Of a DNA stretch of 64,000 bases, positions 1-11,425 are shown piece by piece (positions within the stretch are counted from its first letter, which is position 1; each line of letters begins with the position of its first letter). The stretch spans positions 5,134,039 through 5,198,038 of the forward strand of contig OZ025249.1 in NCBI GenBank assembly GCA_964019135.1, in the 5' to 3' direction. The stretch is from Arenicola marina. Lineage: Eukaryota > Annelida > Polychaeta > Arenicolidae. The notes under the pieces were generated by a model. The model was not told the DNA's origin, ran no database searches, and worked only from the letters and a program-made list of their open reading frames with translations. The translations under genes and the position numbers were made by a program.

Positions 1-3000
1 AGTATAGGACTGTGTATTAGGATCTTTCTCCAAGATAACCGCCAGTATAGGACTGTGTATTTGGATCTTTCTCCAGGGTAACCGCCAGTATAGGACTGTG
101 TATTTGGATCTTTCTCCAAGATAACCGCCAGTATAGGACTGTGTATTTGGATCTTTCTCCAAGATAACCGCCAGTATAGGACTGTGTATTAGGATCTTTC
201 TCCAAGATAACCGCCAGTATAGGACTGTGTATTTGGATCTTTCTCCAAGATAACCGCCAGTATAGCACTGTGTATTTGGATCTTTCTCCAGGATAACCGC
301 CAGTATAGGACTGTGTATTACGATCTTTCTCCAGGATAACCGCCAGTATAGGACTGTGTATTTGGATCTTTCTCCAAGATAACCGCCAGTATAGGACTGT
401 GTATTAGGATCTTTCTCCAAGATAACCGCCAGTATAGGACTGTGTATTTGGATCTTTCTCCAAGATAACCGCCAGTATAGGACTGTGTATTGGGATTTTT
501 CTCCAAGATAAGCGCCAGTATAGGACTGTGTATTTGGATCTTTCTCCAAGATAACCGCCAGTTTAGCACTGTGTATTTGGATCTTTCTCCAGGATAACCG
601 CCAGTATAGGACTGTGTATTTGGATCTTTCTCCAAGATAACCGCCAGTATAGGACTGTGTATTACGGTCTTTCTCCAAGATAACCGCCAGTATAGGACTG
701 TGTATTACGATCTTTCTCCAGGATAACCGCCAGTATAGGACTGTGTATTTGGATCTTTCTCCAGGGTAACCGCCAGTATAGCACTGTGTGTTTGGATCTT
801 TCTCCAAGATAACCGCCAGTATAGGACTGTGTATTACGATCTTTCTCCAGGATAACCGCCAGTATAGGACTGTGTATTTGGATCTTTCTCCAAGATAACC
901 GCCAGTATAGGACTGTGTATTACGATCTTTCTCCAGGATAACCGCCAGTATAGGACTGTGTATTTGGATCTTTCTCCAAGATAACCGCCAGTATAGGACT
1001 GTGTATTACGATCTTTCTCCAAGATAACCGCCAGTATAGGACTGTGTATTTGGATCTTTCTCCAAGATAACCGCCAGTATAGGACTGTGTATTACGATCT
1101 TTCTCCAGGATAACCGCCAGTATAGGACTGTGTATTTGGATCTTTCTCCAAGATAACCGCCAGTATAGGACTGTGTATTTGGATCTTTCTCCAGGATAAC
1201 CGCCAGTATAGGACTGTGTATTTGGATCTTTCTCCAAGATAACCGCCAGTATAGGACTGTGTATTTGGATCTTTCTCCAAGATAACCGCCAGTATAGGAC
1301 TGTGTATTACGGTCTTTCTCCAAGATAACCGCCAGTATAGGACTGTGTATTTGGATCTTTCTCCAAGATAACCGCCAGTATAGGACTGTGTATTTGGATC
1401 TTTCTCCAAGATAACCGCCAGTATAGGACTGTGTATTACGGTCTTTCTCCAAGATAACCGCCAGTATAGGACTGTGTATTTGGATCTTTCTCCAAGATAA
1501 CCGCAAGTATAGGACTGTGTATTTGGATCTTTCTTCAAGATAACCGCCAGTATAGGACTGTGTATTACGGTCTTTCTCCAAGATAACCGCCAGTATAGGA
1601 CTGTGTATTACGATCTTTCTCCAGGGTAACTGCCAGTATAGGACTGTGTATTTGGATCTTTCTCCAAGATAACCGCCAGTATAGGACTGTGTATTACGGT
1701 CTTTCTCCAAGATAACGGCCAGTATAGGACTGTATTACGATCTTTCTCCAGGGTAACTGCCAGTATAGGACTGTGTATTTGGATCTTTCTCCAAGATAAC
1801 CGCCAGTATAGGACTGTGTATTACGATCTTTCTCCAGGGTAACTGCCAGTATAGGACTGTGTATTACGATCTTTCTCCAGGGTAACTGCCAGTATAGGAC
1901 TGTGTATTACGATCTTTCTCCAAGATAACCGCCAGTATAGGACTGTGTATTACGGTCTTTCTCCAAGATAACCGCCAGTATAGGACTGTGTATTAGGATC
2001 TTTCTCCAAGATAACCGCCAGTATAGGACTGTGTATTACGATCTTTCTCCAAGATAACCGCCAGTATAGGACTGTGTATTACGATCTTTCTCCAAGATAA
2101 CCGCCAGTATAGGACTGTGTATTACGATCTTTCTCCAGGGTAACTGCCAGTATAGGACTGTGTATTTGGATCTTTCTCCAAGATAACCGCCAGTATAGGA
2201 CTGTGTATTACGATCTTTCTCCAGGGTAACTGCCAGTATAGGACTGTGTATTTGGATCTTTCTCCAAGATAACCGCCAGTATAGGACTGTGTATTTGGAT
2301 CTTTCTCCAAGATAACCGCCAGTATAGGACTGTGTATTTGGATCTTTCTCCAAGATAACCGCCAGTATAGGACTGTGTATTACGATCTTTCTCCAGGATA
2401 ACCGCCAGTATAGGACTGTGTATTTGGATCTTTCTCCAAGATAACCGCCAGTATAGGACTGTGTATTTGGATCTTTCTCCAGGATAACCGCCAGTATAGG
2501 ACTGTGTATTTGGATCTTTCTCCAAGATAACCGCCAGTATAGGACTGTGTATTTGGATCTTTCTCCAAGATAACCGCCAGTATAGGACTGTGTATTACGG
2601 TCTTTCTCCAAGATAACCGCCAGTATAGGACTGTGTATTTGGATCTTTCTCCAAGATAACCGCCAGTATAGGACTGTGTATTTGGATCTTTCTCCAAGAT
2701 AACCGCCAGTATAGGACTGTGTATTTGGATCTTTCTCCAAGATAACCGCCAGTATAGGACTGTGTATTACGGTCTTTCTCCAAGATAACCGCCAGTATAG
2801 GACTGTGTATTTGGATCTTTCTCCAAGATAACCGCCAGTATAGGACTGTGTATTTGGATCTTTCTTCAAGATAACCGCCAGTATAGGACTGTGTATTACG
2901 GTCTTTCTCCAAGATAACCGCCAGTATAGGACTGTGTATTACGATCTTTCTCCAGGGTAACTGCCAGTATAGGACTGTGTATTTGGATCTTTCTCCAAGA

Positions 3001-6000
3001 TAACCGCCAGTATAGGACTGTGTATTACGGTCTTTCTCCAAGATAACGGCCAGTATAGGACTGTATTACGATCTTTCTCCAGGGTAACTGCCAGTATAGG
3101 ACTGTGTATTTGGATCTTTCTCCAAGATAACCGCCAGTATAGGACTGTGTATTACGATCTTTCTCCAGGGTAACTGCCAGTATAGGACTGTGTATTACGA
3201 TCTTTCTCCAGGGTAACTGCCAGTATAGGACTGTGTATTACGATCTTTCTCCAAGATAACCGCCAGTATAGGACTGTGTATTACGGTCTTTCTCCAAGAT
3301 AACCGCCAGTATAGGACTGTGTATTAGGATCTTTCTCCAAGATAACCGCCAGTATAGGACTGTGTATTACGATCTTTCTCCAAGATAACCGCCAGTATAG
3401 GACTGTGTATTACAATCTTTCTCCAAGATAACCGCCAGTATAGGACTGTGTATTACGATCTTTCTCCAGGGTAACTGCCAGTATAGGACTGTGTATTTGG
3501 ATCTTTCTCCAAGATAACCGCCAGTATAGGACTGTGTATTACGATCTTTCTCCAGGGTAACTGCCAGTATAGGACTGTGTATTTGGATCTTTCTCCAAGA
3601 TAACCGCCAGTATAGGACTGTGTATTTGGATCTTTCTCCAAGATAACCGCCAGTATAGGACTGTGTATTTGGATCTTTCTCCAAGATAACCTCCAGTATA
3701 GCGCTGTGTATTACGGTCTTTCTCCAAGATAACCGCCAGTATAGGACTGTGTATTTGGATCTTTCTCCAGGATAACCGCCAGTATAGGACTGTGTATTTG
3801 GATCTTTCTCCAAGATAACCGCCAGTATAGGACTGTGTATTACGGTCTTTCTCCAAGATAACCGCCAGTATAGGACTGTGTATTTGGATCTTTCTCCAAG
3901 ATAACCGCCAGTATAGGACTGTGTATTACAATCTTTCTCCAGGGTAACTGCCAGTATAGGACTGTGTATTTGGATCTTTCTCCAAGATAACCGCCAGTAT
4001 AGGACTGTGTATTTGGATCTTTCTCCAAGATAACCGCCAGTATAGGACTGTGTATTTGGATCTTTCTCCAAGATAACCTCCAGTATAGCACTGTGTATTA
4101 CGGTCTTTCTCCAAGATAAGCGCCAGTATAGGACTGTGTATTTGGATCTTTCTCCAGGATAACCGCCAGTATAGGACTGTGTATTTGGATCTTTCTCCAA
4201 GATAACCGCCAGTATAGGACTGTGTATTACGGTCTTTCTCCAAGATAACCGCCAGTATAGGACTGTGTATTAGGATCTTTCTCCAAGATAACCGCCAGTA
4301 TAGGACTGTGTATTTGGATCTTTCTCCAAGATAACCGCCAGTATAGGACTGTGTATTACGATCTTTCTCGAGGATAACCGCCAGTATAGGACTGTGTATT
4401 TGGATCTTTCTCCAAGATAACCGCCAGTATAGGACTGTGTATTTGGATCTTTCTCCAAGATAACCGCCAGTATAGGACTGTGTATTACGGTCTTTCTCCA
4501 AGATAACCGCCAGTATAGGACTGTGTATTACGATCTTTCTCCAGGGTAACCGCCAGTATAGGACTGTGTATTACGATCTTTCTCCAGGGTAACCGCCAGT
4601 ATAGGACTGTGTATTACGATCTTTCGCCAGGGCAACAGCCAGTATAGGACTGTGTATTTGGATCTTTCTCCAAGATAACCGCCAGTATAGGACTGTGTAT
4701 TTGGATCTTTCTCCAAGATAACCGCCAGTATAGGACTGTGTATTTGGATCTTTCTCCAAGATAACCGCCAGTATAGGACTGTGTATTTGGATCTTTCTCC
4801 AAGATAACCGCCAGTATAGGACTGTGTATTTGGATCTTTCTCCAAGATAACCTCCAGTATAGCACTGTGTATTACGGTCTTTCTCCAAGATAACCGCCAG
4901 TATAGGACTGTGTATTACGATCTTTCTCCAGGGTAACCGCCAGTATAGGACTGTGTATTACGATCTTTCTCCAGGGTAACCGCCAGTATAGGACTGTGTA
5001 TTACGATCTTTCGCCAGGGCAACTGCCAGTATAGGACTGTGTATTTGGATCTTTCTCCAAGATAACCGCCAGTATAGGACTGTGTATTACGATCTTTCTC
5101 CAGGGTAACCGCCAGTATAGGACTGTGTATTACGATCTTTCTCCAGGGTAACTGCCAGTATAGGACTGTGTATTTGGATCTTTCTCCAAGATAACCGCCA
5201 GTATAGGACTGTGTATTTGGATCTTTCTCCAAGATAACCTCCAGTATAGCACTGTGTATTACGGTCTTTCTCCAAGATAACCGCCAGTATAGGACTGTGT
5301 ATTTGGATCTTTCTCCAGGATAACCGCCAGTATAGCACTGTGTATTACGGTCTTTCTCCAAGATAACCGCCAGTATAGGACTGTGTATTTGGATCTTTCT
5401 CCAGGATAACCGCCAGTATAGGACTGTGTATTTGGATCTTTCTCCAAGACCGCCAGTATAGGACTGTGTATTACGGTCTTTCTCCAAGATAACCGCCAGT
5501 ATAGGACTGTGTATTAGGATCTTTCTCCAAGATAACCGCCAGTATAGGACTGTGTATTTGGATCTTTCTCCAAGATAACCGCCAGTATAGGACTGTGTAT
5601 TACGATCTTTCTCGAGGATAACCGCCAGTATAGGACTGTGTATTTGGATCTTTCTCCAAGATAACCGCCAGTATAGGACTGTGTATTTGGATCTTTCTCC
5701 AAGATAACCGCCAGTATAGGACTGTGTATTACGGTCTTTCTCCAAGATAACCGCCAGTATAGGACTGTGTATTACGATCTGTCTCCAGGGTAACCGCCAG
5801 TATAGGACTGTGTATTACGATCTTTCTCCAGGGTAACCGCCAGTATAGGACTGTGTATTACGATCTTTCTCCAGGGCAACTGCCAGTATAGGACTGTGTA
5901 TTTGGATCTTTCTCCAAGATAACCGCCAGTATAGGACTGTGTATTTGGATCTTTCTCCAAGATAACCGCCAGTATAGGACTGTGTATTTGGATCTTTCTC

Positions 6001-6590
6001 CAAGATAACCGCCAGTATAGCACTGTGTATTACGATCTTTCTCCGAGATAACCGCCAGTATAGGACTGTGTATTTGGATCTTTCTCCAGGATAACCGCCA
6101 GTATAGGACTGTGTATTTGGATCTTTCTCCAAGATAACCGCCAGTATAGGACTGTGTATTTGGATCTTTCTCCAAGATAACCGCCAGTATAGGACTGTGT
6201 ATTAGGATCTTTCTCCAAGATAACCGCCAGTATAGGACTGTGTATTTGGATCTTTCTCCAAGATAACCACCAGTATAGGACTGTGTATTACGATCTTTCT
6301 CCAGGGTAACCGCCAGTATAGGACTGTGTATTTGGATCTTTCTCCAAGATAACCGCCAGTATAGGACTGTGTATTACGATCTTTCTCCAGGGTAACCGCC
6401 AGTATAGGACTGTGTATTTGGATCTTTCTCCAAGATAACCACCAGTATAGGACTGTGTATTACGATCTTTCTCCAGGGTAACCGCCAGTATAGGACTGTG
6501 TATTTGGATCTTTCTCCAAGATAACCGCCAGTATAGGACTGTGTATTACGATCTTTCCCCAGGGTAACCGCCAGTATAGGACTATGTATT
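1..6590. repeat. 43-bp minisatellite (about 153 copies) filling the last intron of a PTPR gene
   Basis: A near-perfect 43-bp unit repeats from base 1 to 6590 and continues off the left edge. Each unit begins AGTATAGGACTGTGTATT, then has a variable TGG, ACG or AGG step, then ATCTTTCTCCA followed by AGATAACC, GGATAACC or GGGTAACY. Most units are exactly 43 bp; rare ones are 41 bp (near 1730 and 3060) or 40 bp (near 5445). The many reverse-strand open frames here arise because the unit lacks stops in some frames; they are not genes. The array ends 15 bases before the AG of the acceptor of the phosphatase exon at 6606, so it is intronic for that gene. Confidence 0.97.
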
Positions 6591-6593
6591 GTG

Positions 6594-6605
6594 TTCTGTT
6601 TCCAG
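6594..6605 (+). other. 3' splice site of the PTPR terminal exon
   Basis: A pyrimidine-rich stretch ends in CAG and is followed by GAG. The minisatellite stops just upstream at 6590, so any branch point must lie in repeat sequence or in the few bases between. Confidence 0.8.
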
Positions 6606-6680
6606 GAGCAGTACCAGTTTGTCTATGATATGGCCGTGGAGTATATGGACTGTTTCGCTACCTACGCCAACTTCAAGTGA
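6606..6680 (+). CDS. Terminal coding exon of a receptor protein tyrosine phosphatase (PTPRA/PTPRE-like)
   Basis: The exon follows a good acceptor (TTCTGTTTCCAG at 6594-6605) and encodes 24 residues and a TGA stop. It begins EQYQFVYDMAVEY and ends FATYANFK. This matches the last helix of the membrane-distal (D2) phosphatase domain of receptor PTPs; the motif QYxFxYxxxxEY is general to the family, and the ending YANFK is characteristic of the vertebrate PTPRA/PTPRE branch. Such proteins are single-pass membrane phosphatases with two cytoplasmic catalytic domains, D1 active and D2 largely regulatory. All upstream exons, including the catalytic cysteine motif, lie beyond the left edge, so activity cannot be judged. 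It is read in phase 0 from the acceptor. A terminal PTPR exon is secure; the PTPRA/E subtype rests mainly on the last eight residues. Confidence 0.85.
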   Translation, partial: EQYQFVYDMAVEYMDCFATYANFK

Positions 6681-6732
6681 GGTGAGCACGTGGTAACCGT
6701 CTGGACGGTGAGCATGTGGTAACCGTCTGGAC
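6681..6732 (+). repeat. 26-bp tandem duplication directly after the PTPR stop codon
   Basis: Two copies of a 26-bp sequence (6681-6706 and 6707-6732) begin GGTGAGCAYGTGGTAACC and differ by one base. They start at the first base after the TGA, so they are 3' UTR. Confidence 0.9.
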
Positions 6733-7340
6733 GCGCGGGGCGGACACTGGATACAGAGATCACGTGACCGATGCGGAGCCCACTTCGTGCTGCCGGTAAA
6801 CTGATCGAACAGAAAATCTTCATCATCGTTGATCTGATTTTTTTTTCTGTAACAGAGATTTTCTGAGGATTGTTCCAGAGGAGTTAGTCACGATGTACAG
6901 GTAGCGGATGTGAAAGAAACTGGAAACGTGCACAAATTCAATCAAATGTTGGACGAAGGTCTTAACTGGAACATGCAGAGCATGCCTTGTTATCTGTACA
7001 CACAGCAATTTAGATATTATATATATTTACAAATCTTTATATTATCTGAGAAAGCGTGATTTCTACAATTGCAGAAACGGCATTATATTGCGGTCATAAT
7101 ATTAACGTTAAGTATTGAGGAATCCTTGCGAGTCACACCACAGATATGTTTTCCTGGGTGTTGACGAGATTACGTTGTGATATTTTATCACGGCCTGTGT
7201 GAAGAGTTGGGAAGTGGAATCAGTTTGTGGATGCGGACAGGGGGGAGGGGGTTGTCGGGAAGGGGGGGGCGGGGTGTGTAGCATTCCCTTGGAGGGTAAA
7301 TGAAGAGTTGTGATCGAATCTCAGAGATGTGATGTAGATC
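6733..7340 (+). other. Probable PTPR 3' UTR and downstream sequence
   Basis: No coding region is supported. The stretch is AT-rich around 6830-7100 and G-rich at 7240-7275. I found no clear AATAAA, so the transcript end is undefined. Confidence 0.4.
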
Positions 7341-7688
7341 TGACACTGTCGTACTGACCACGTCTTAGTGACACTGACCAAGTGTTAGTGACACTGACCA
7401 CGTGCTAGTGACGCTGGTCACGTGTTAGTGACATTGGCCTCGTCTTAGTAACACAGGTCGCGTCTTAGTGACACGTGTCAGTGAGACTGGTCATGTGTCA
7501 GTGACGCTGGTCATGTGTTGGTGACACTGGTCACATGTCAGTGACACTGGTCACATGTCAGTGACACTGGCCACGTCTCAGTGACACTGGTCAGGTGTCA
7601 GCCACATTGACCAGGTGTCAGTTACTCTGACCACGTGTCAGTCACACTGACAACGTGTCAGTCACACTGACCACGTGTCAATCACACG
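7341..7688. repeat. Degenerate 20-bp tandem array with CACGTG and GTGACAC cores
   Basis: About 17 imperfect 20-bp units of the type CGTGTCAGTGACACTGGTCA run through this stretch. Several carry the E-box palindrome CACGTG. Units on the left read TTAGTGACAC and on the right TCAGTCACAC, so the array drifts along its length. Confidence 0.85.
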
Positions 7689-9099
7689 CTATTTGCCTAT
7701 CAAGGCAAGTTGGTAACACGCTGGTGTCCATCGCATAACATAACAGAACTGGATGTGTGGGGCCATACTGATAGCCAACCTGAAAGGCTTCACACGGACA
7801 CCATGTGTGTTCAAGGTTAACCGATGCCTCGTGTATTCCCTATTATCGCCATGTGTGACCAAGTGTGCTAATATCCCCGCTTGGAGTAATGCGGTATGTA
7901 AAGGCTAGCTTCGTGACTTTAGTTGTGATAATTAATGATTACTTAATTTTTAGAGAGCGGTACATTAAGTGAAGCCTTTGGTTGATGCGATGAGAAGCGA
8001 GCCTGCTGTTAGTCGTGGTGTTGGAGGACGCAGTTGCCGTCTCTACAGGGTATTAGTATGTCGCAGGCTAGTACCGTTGTGAAGCAGGTCACGTGACCAT
8101 AGCGAGAGGGCCGTACGTAGGGCTCCGTGTAACGCTATAGCGTAGTTAGAGACCATGGTCTGTGTATGTTCGCAGTTTCTAGTCCACTAGCTGCAATCAA
8201 AGCCGCCCGGGTGAGTTTCCGAGGCTGTGCGCTTGTGATGTCTGCCAAATCCGTCATATAGCACCCATCACTGATATCGGCGTAACGTGCAATTAAGTAG
8301 CAAAACATATTCAAGTCAAAACAAGCCTGTAATTGTCGACACTCGCCTTGTGTGTTGTCGATCTCTCCACGTGCTGTACTATTGCATATTAGCAGTCCGC
8401 AATCTTCGTCTTTTCCTGTCTGCTCGCTTAGGCTTGCATTTGAAATATATTTCGGCCTGTGATCATTATCTTACACACATCACTGCTTGCCTATTATTGC
8501 TATATTCGTTAGAATGCTTCTAATTTTCGCGTCCGCCTAACGGCTGATTTCGGAACTAAACTGCCCCCCCCTTCTGTGTGGAGATTGATACTGATCTGTC
8601 ACGTTTACATTGTACACTCGTACGCCATGTTCATTATGACGACTTCCTGGTTTCTACTCTTGTGTATTTCTGTTGTAAAACAATACGAGTTGTGCTGTAT
8701 CTTTCTCACAAGGTGTACAGGATAGTGGTGATTAAGCGATAGATGTATTCTTAATGGTGCTAATGAACCAATACGGAACCAATCGACATAGTTATTAGAT
8801 TTCTGTAGAAATTATGTGAATGAAATTTGTGTGTAGAAATCAAGAGCGTGAGATATAATTGGACAGATACATATGGCGTGTACAGACAGGGTTGTATGCT
8901 ATGGTGTGTACAGAGAGGGTTGTATGCTATGGTGTGTATTCCCAAGTCAAATAATCTCTGTGCTTCATGAGAATGGATTAGAATGGTATAATTCAAAATG
9001 GCGGATTCATCGTGCAGCAGGTGGTGTGATTAAAAAGCTCACTGGGTATGCTTTAAACATATATCTTCTTAATAAGACCATGTTGCTTAACATTGTTTC
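7689..9099. other. Intergenic, no gene seen
   Basis: Mostly unique sequence without a convincing coding frame. A donor-like CCCGGGTGAGTTT occurs near 8206-8218 in a mildly CpG-containing stretch, which could be the end of a non-coding exon, but nothing else supports it. Short open frames at 8287-8523 (+) and 8760-8996 (-) lack any recognisable protein features. Confidence 0.4.
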
Positions 9100-9265
9100 G
9101 ACGGATGTGACGTCAGCGTTTTCTTCCCGAGACTTAACGGCTGTGACGTCAGCGTTTTCGGCGCGAGACCTAACGGATGTGACGTCAGCGTTTCCGTCGC
9201 GAGACTTAACGGCTGTGACGTCAGCGTTTTAGTAGCGAGACTTAACGGATGTGACGTCATTGTCG
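9100..9265. repeat. 36-bp tandem array with five perfect CRE palindromes
   Basis: TGACGTCA occurs at 9108, 9144, 9180, 9216 and 9252, exactly 36 bp apart. Between the sites the unit reads GCGTTTTC, a variable stretch, then CGAGACYTAACGG. TGACGTCA is the full CREB/ATF consensus, but the regular spacing shows it is duplicated along with the repeat. Confidence 0.92.
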
Positions 9266-9307
9266 TTGTTAAAGTACCATAATGCAATGTCTGCGTAGTT
9301 TGCTTCC

Positions 9308-9353
9308 AAGGTCACCACTTGTATGTCCACAAGGTCACCACTTGTATGTCCAC
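9308..9353. repeat. 23-bp direct duplication
   Basis: A 23-bp sequence beginning AAGGTCACCACTTG occurs twice head to tail (9308-9330, 9331-9353). Confidence 0.9.
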
Positions 9354-9555
9354 GAGAATAGTCGTCAAAGCGATCTGTCTGTGTGTCGTGTGCTTCAAAG
9401 GTCATCAGTTTATAAGCGAATGTATTGACGTGTTTCTGTCCTCTTCATGTTGACCTGTTGTAATACGTAACGATGACGTAATGGTGTGTGAGCTGTGCTT
9501 ACGACTCCTGGATCATAACCCAGTGGGTAATACGATCTGCCGTGTTAATAGGCAG

Positions 9556-10500
9556 ACACATCGGTGTACACAGCCGTATGTGTGTGTGTACACAGCGCTA
9601 TGTGTACACATCGGTGTACACAGCCGTATGTGTGTGTGTACACAGCGCTATGTGTACACAGCGCTATGTGTACACATCGGTGTACACAGCCGTATGTGTG
9701 TGTGTACACAGCGCTATGTGTACACATCGGTGTGCACAGCCGTATGTGTGTGTGTACACAGCGCTATGTGTACACAGCGCTATGTGTACACATCGGTGTA
9801 CACAGCGGTATGTGTGTGTGTGTACACAGCGCTATGTGTACACATCGGTGTACACAGCCGTATGTGTGTGTGTACACAGCGCTATGTGTACACAGCGCTA
9901 TGTGTACACATCGGTGTACACAGCCGTATGTGTGTGTGTACACAGCGCTATGTGTACACATCGGTGTACACAGCCGTATGTGTGTGTACACAGCGCTATG
10001 TGTACACAGCGCTATGTGTACACATCGGTGTACACAGCCGTATGTGTGTGTGTGTACACAGCGCTATGTGTACACAGCGCTATGTGTACACATCGCTGTA
10101 CACAGCCGTATGTGTGTGTGTGTACACAGCGCTATGTGTACACAGCGCTATGTGTACACATCGGTGTACACAGCCGTATGTGTGTGTGTGTACACAGCGC
10201 TATGTGTACACAGCGCTATGTGTACACATCGCTGTACACAGCCGTATGTGTGTGTGTGTACACAGCGCTATGTGTACACAGCGCTATGTGTACACATCGG
10301 TGTACACAGCCGTATGTGTGTGTGTGTACACAGCGCTATGTGTACACAGTGCTATGTGTACACATCGGTGTGCACAGCCGTATGTGTGTGTGTACACAGC
10401 GCTATGTGTACACAGCGCTATGTGTACACATAGGTGTGCACAGCCGTATGTGTGTGTGTACACAGCGCTATGTGTACACATCGGTGTGTACACAGCTGTA
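9556..10500. repeat. Composite TGTGTACACA/AGCGCT minisatellite
   Basis: A compound array alternates three modules: ACATCGGTGTACACAGCCGT, a (TG)n run of variable length, and one or two copies of TACACAGCGCTATGTG. TGTGTACACA and AGCGCT are perfect palindromes, so the array is nearly self-complementary. This explains the long open frames on both strands, which encode only His/Cys/Tyr/Val-rich low-complexity peptides. The (TG)n runs are typical Z-DNA-forming sequence. Confidence 0.93.
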
Positions 10501-11158
10501 TCGCGGCACTGCAGCCGCTAGGTGGACTTCGTACGCTGACAATCCGGTCTGTGCGTACGACACGTTTGATGTTATTGGCCGCTCGTCTCTGTTACGAGGA
10601 GAGACTGTTGTCAGTAGCCGCGTGCAGCAAGTCGCCGACCAGAGGACGCGTAGGATTGGCATTCACTCCCTGTGCACCTAACGCTACACGAAATTAACGA
10701 TATGCCTGTTAAGGACATAACAGTGGGACTATCGACGGTCTGGGGGGGGGGGGGGGCTCTTCCCGCGGGCCGGGGAAGGGTACCCCCCTTGTGATACATT
10801 ATACATAAGAACTTAAGTTTTACATAAGAACTTAACTTTTAATGAGACTCCTATGTGACGATATTGTCGGTCTTCACCATTCTGTGCACAATTCACAATC
10901 ATAACGCACTCCTATAAGGTTCAGAGCGAGTGTGGGTCCGGCGCCTTAAGAGCTATGGTGGCTTGTGAAGTATTGCTTGAAAGAGGCATCTGGGTTGTGT
11001 ACTCAACACCTAAACGGAGTACATCTCCCAAGGGTCCTATCTCAGTCGTATCGACGTAAGATTCTTGTTTTTGTCTGTCTCTTTGAAGGAAATGGGGGTT
11101 TAGCTGCTTCATTCTCAAACTGCCTGCGTTATATGTTGTCCTGTTTCAAAGCTATGTT
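10501..11158. other. Intergenic, no gene seen
   Basis: The stretch holds a 15-base G run (10742-10756) and a short direct repeat ACATAAGAACTTAA near 10803-10835. CCGCTAGGTGGAC at 10514-10526 resembles a CTCF core. No coding region can be supported. Confidence 0.4.
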
Positions 11159-11425
11159 GTCACTGTTGCGTTGTTTTTGTTGTAATGACTGCGTTCACAG
11201 CTGTCATGACTGTGTTCAACGTTGTCAGGACTTCACTCTCCGTTGTCATGACTACGTTCATTCTTGTCATGACTACGTTCATCGTTGTCATGACTGCGTT
11301 CAACGTTGTCATGACTTCACTAGCCGTTGTCATGACTACGGTCATGACTACGTTCGTCGTTGTCATGACTACGTTCCTCGTTGTCATGACTACGTTCGTC
11401 GTTGTTATGACTACGCTTGTTGTTG
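11159..11425. repeat. 21-bp array centred on GTCATGAC
   Basis: About 12 units of TGTCATGACTACGTTCNNCG type repeat every 21 bp (seven codons), with one short unit near 11338-11352. GTCATGAC is a perfect 8-bp palindrome present in most units. The period is a multiple of three, which keeps frames open on both strands. Confidence 0.92.

Noticed and set aside
1..6590. CRISPR array or coding repeat protein
   Set aside because: Repeats are directly adjacent with no unique spacers, there are no cas genes, and the sequence is intronic to a eukaryotic phosphatase gene. The reverse-strand frames are by-products of the 43-bp unit.
9481..10681. Plus-strand frames of up to 397 codons
   Set aside because: Low-complexity translation of the TGTGTACACA array; the same stretch is open on both strands and in several frames.
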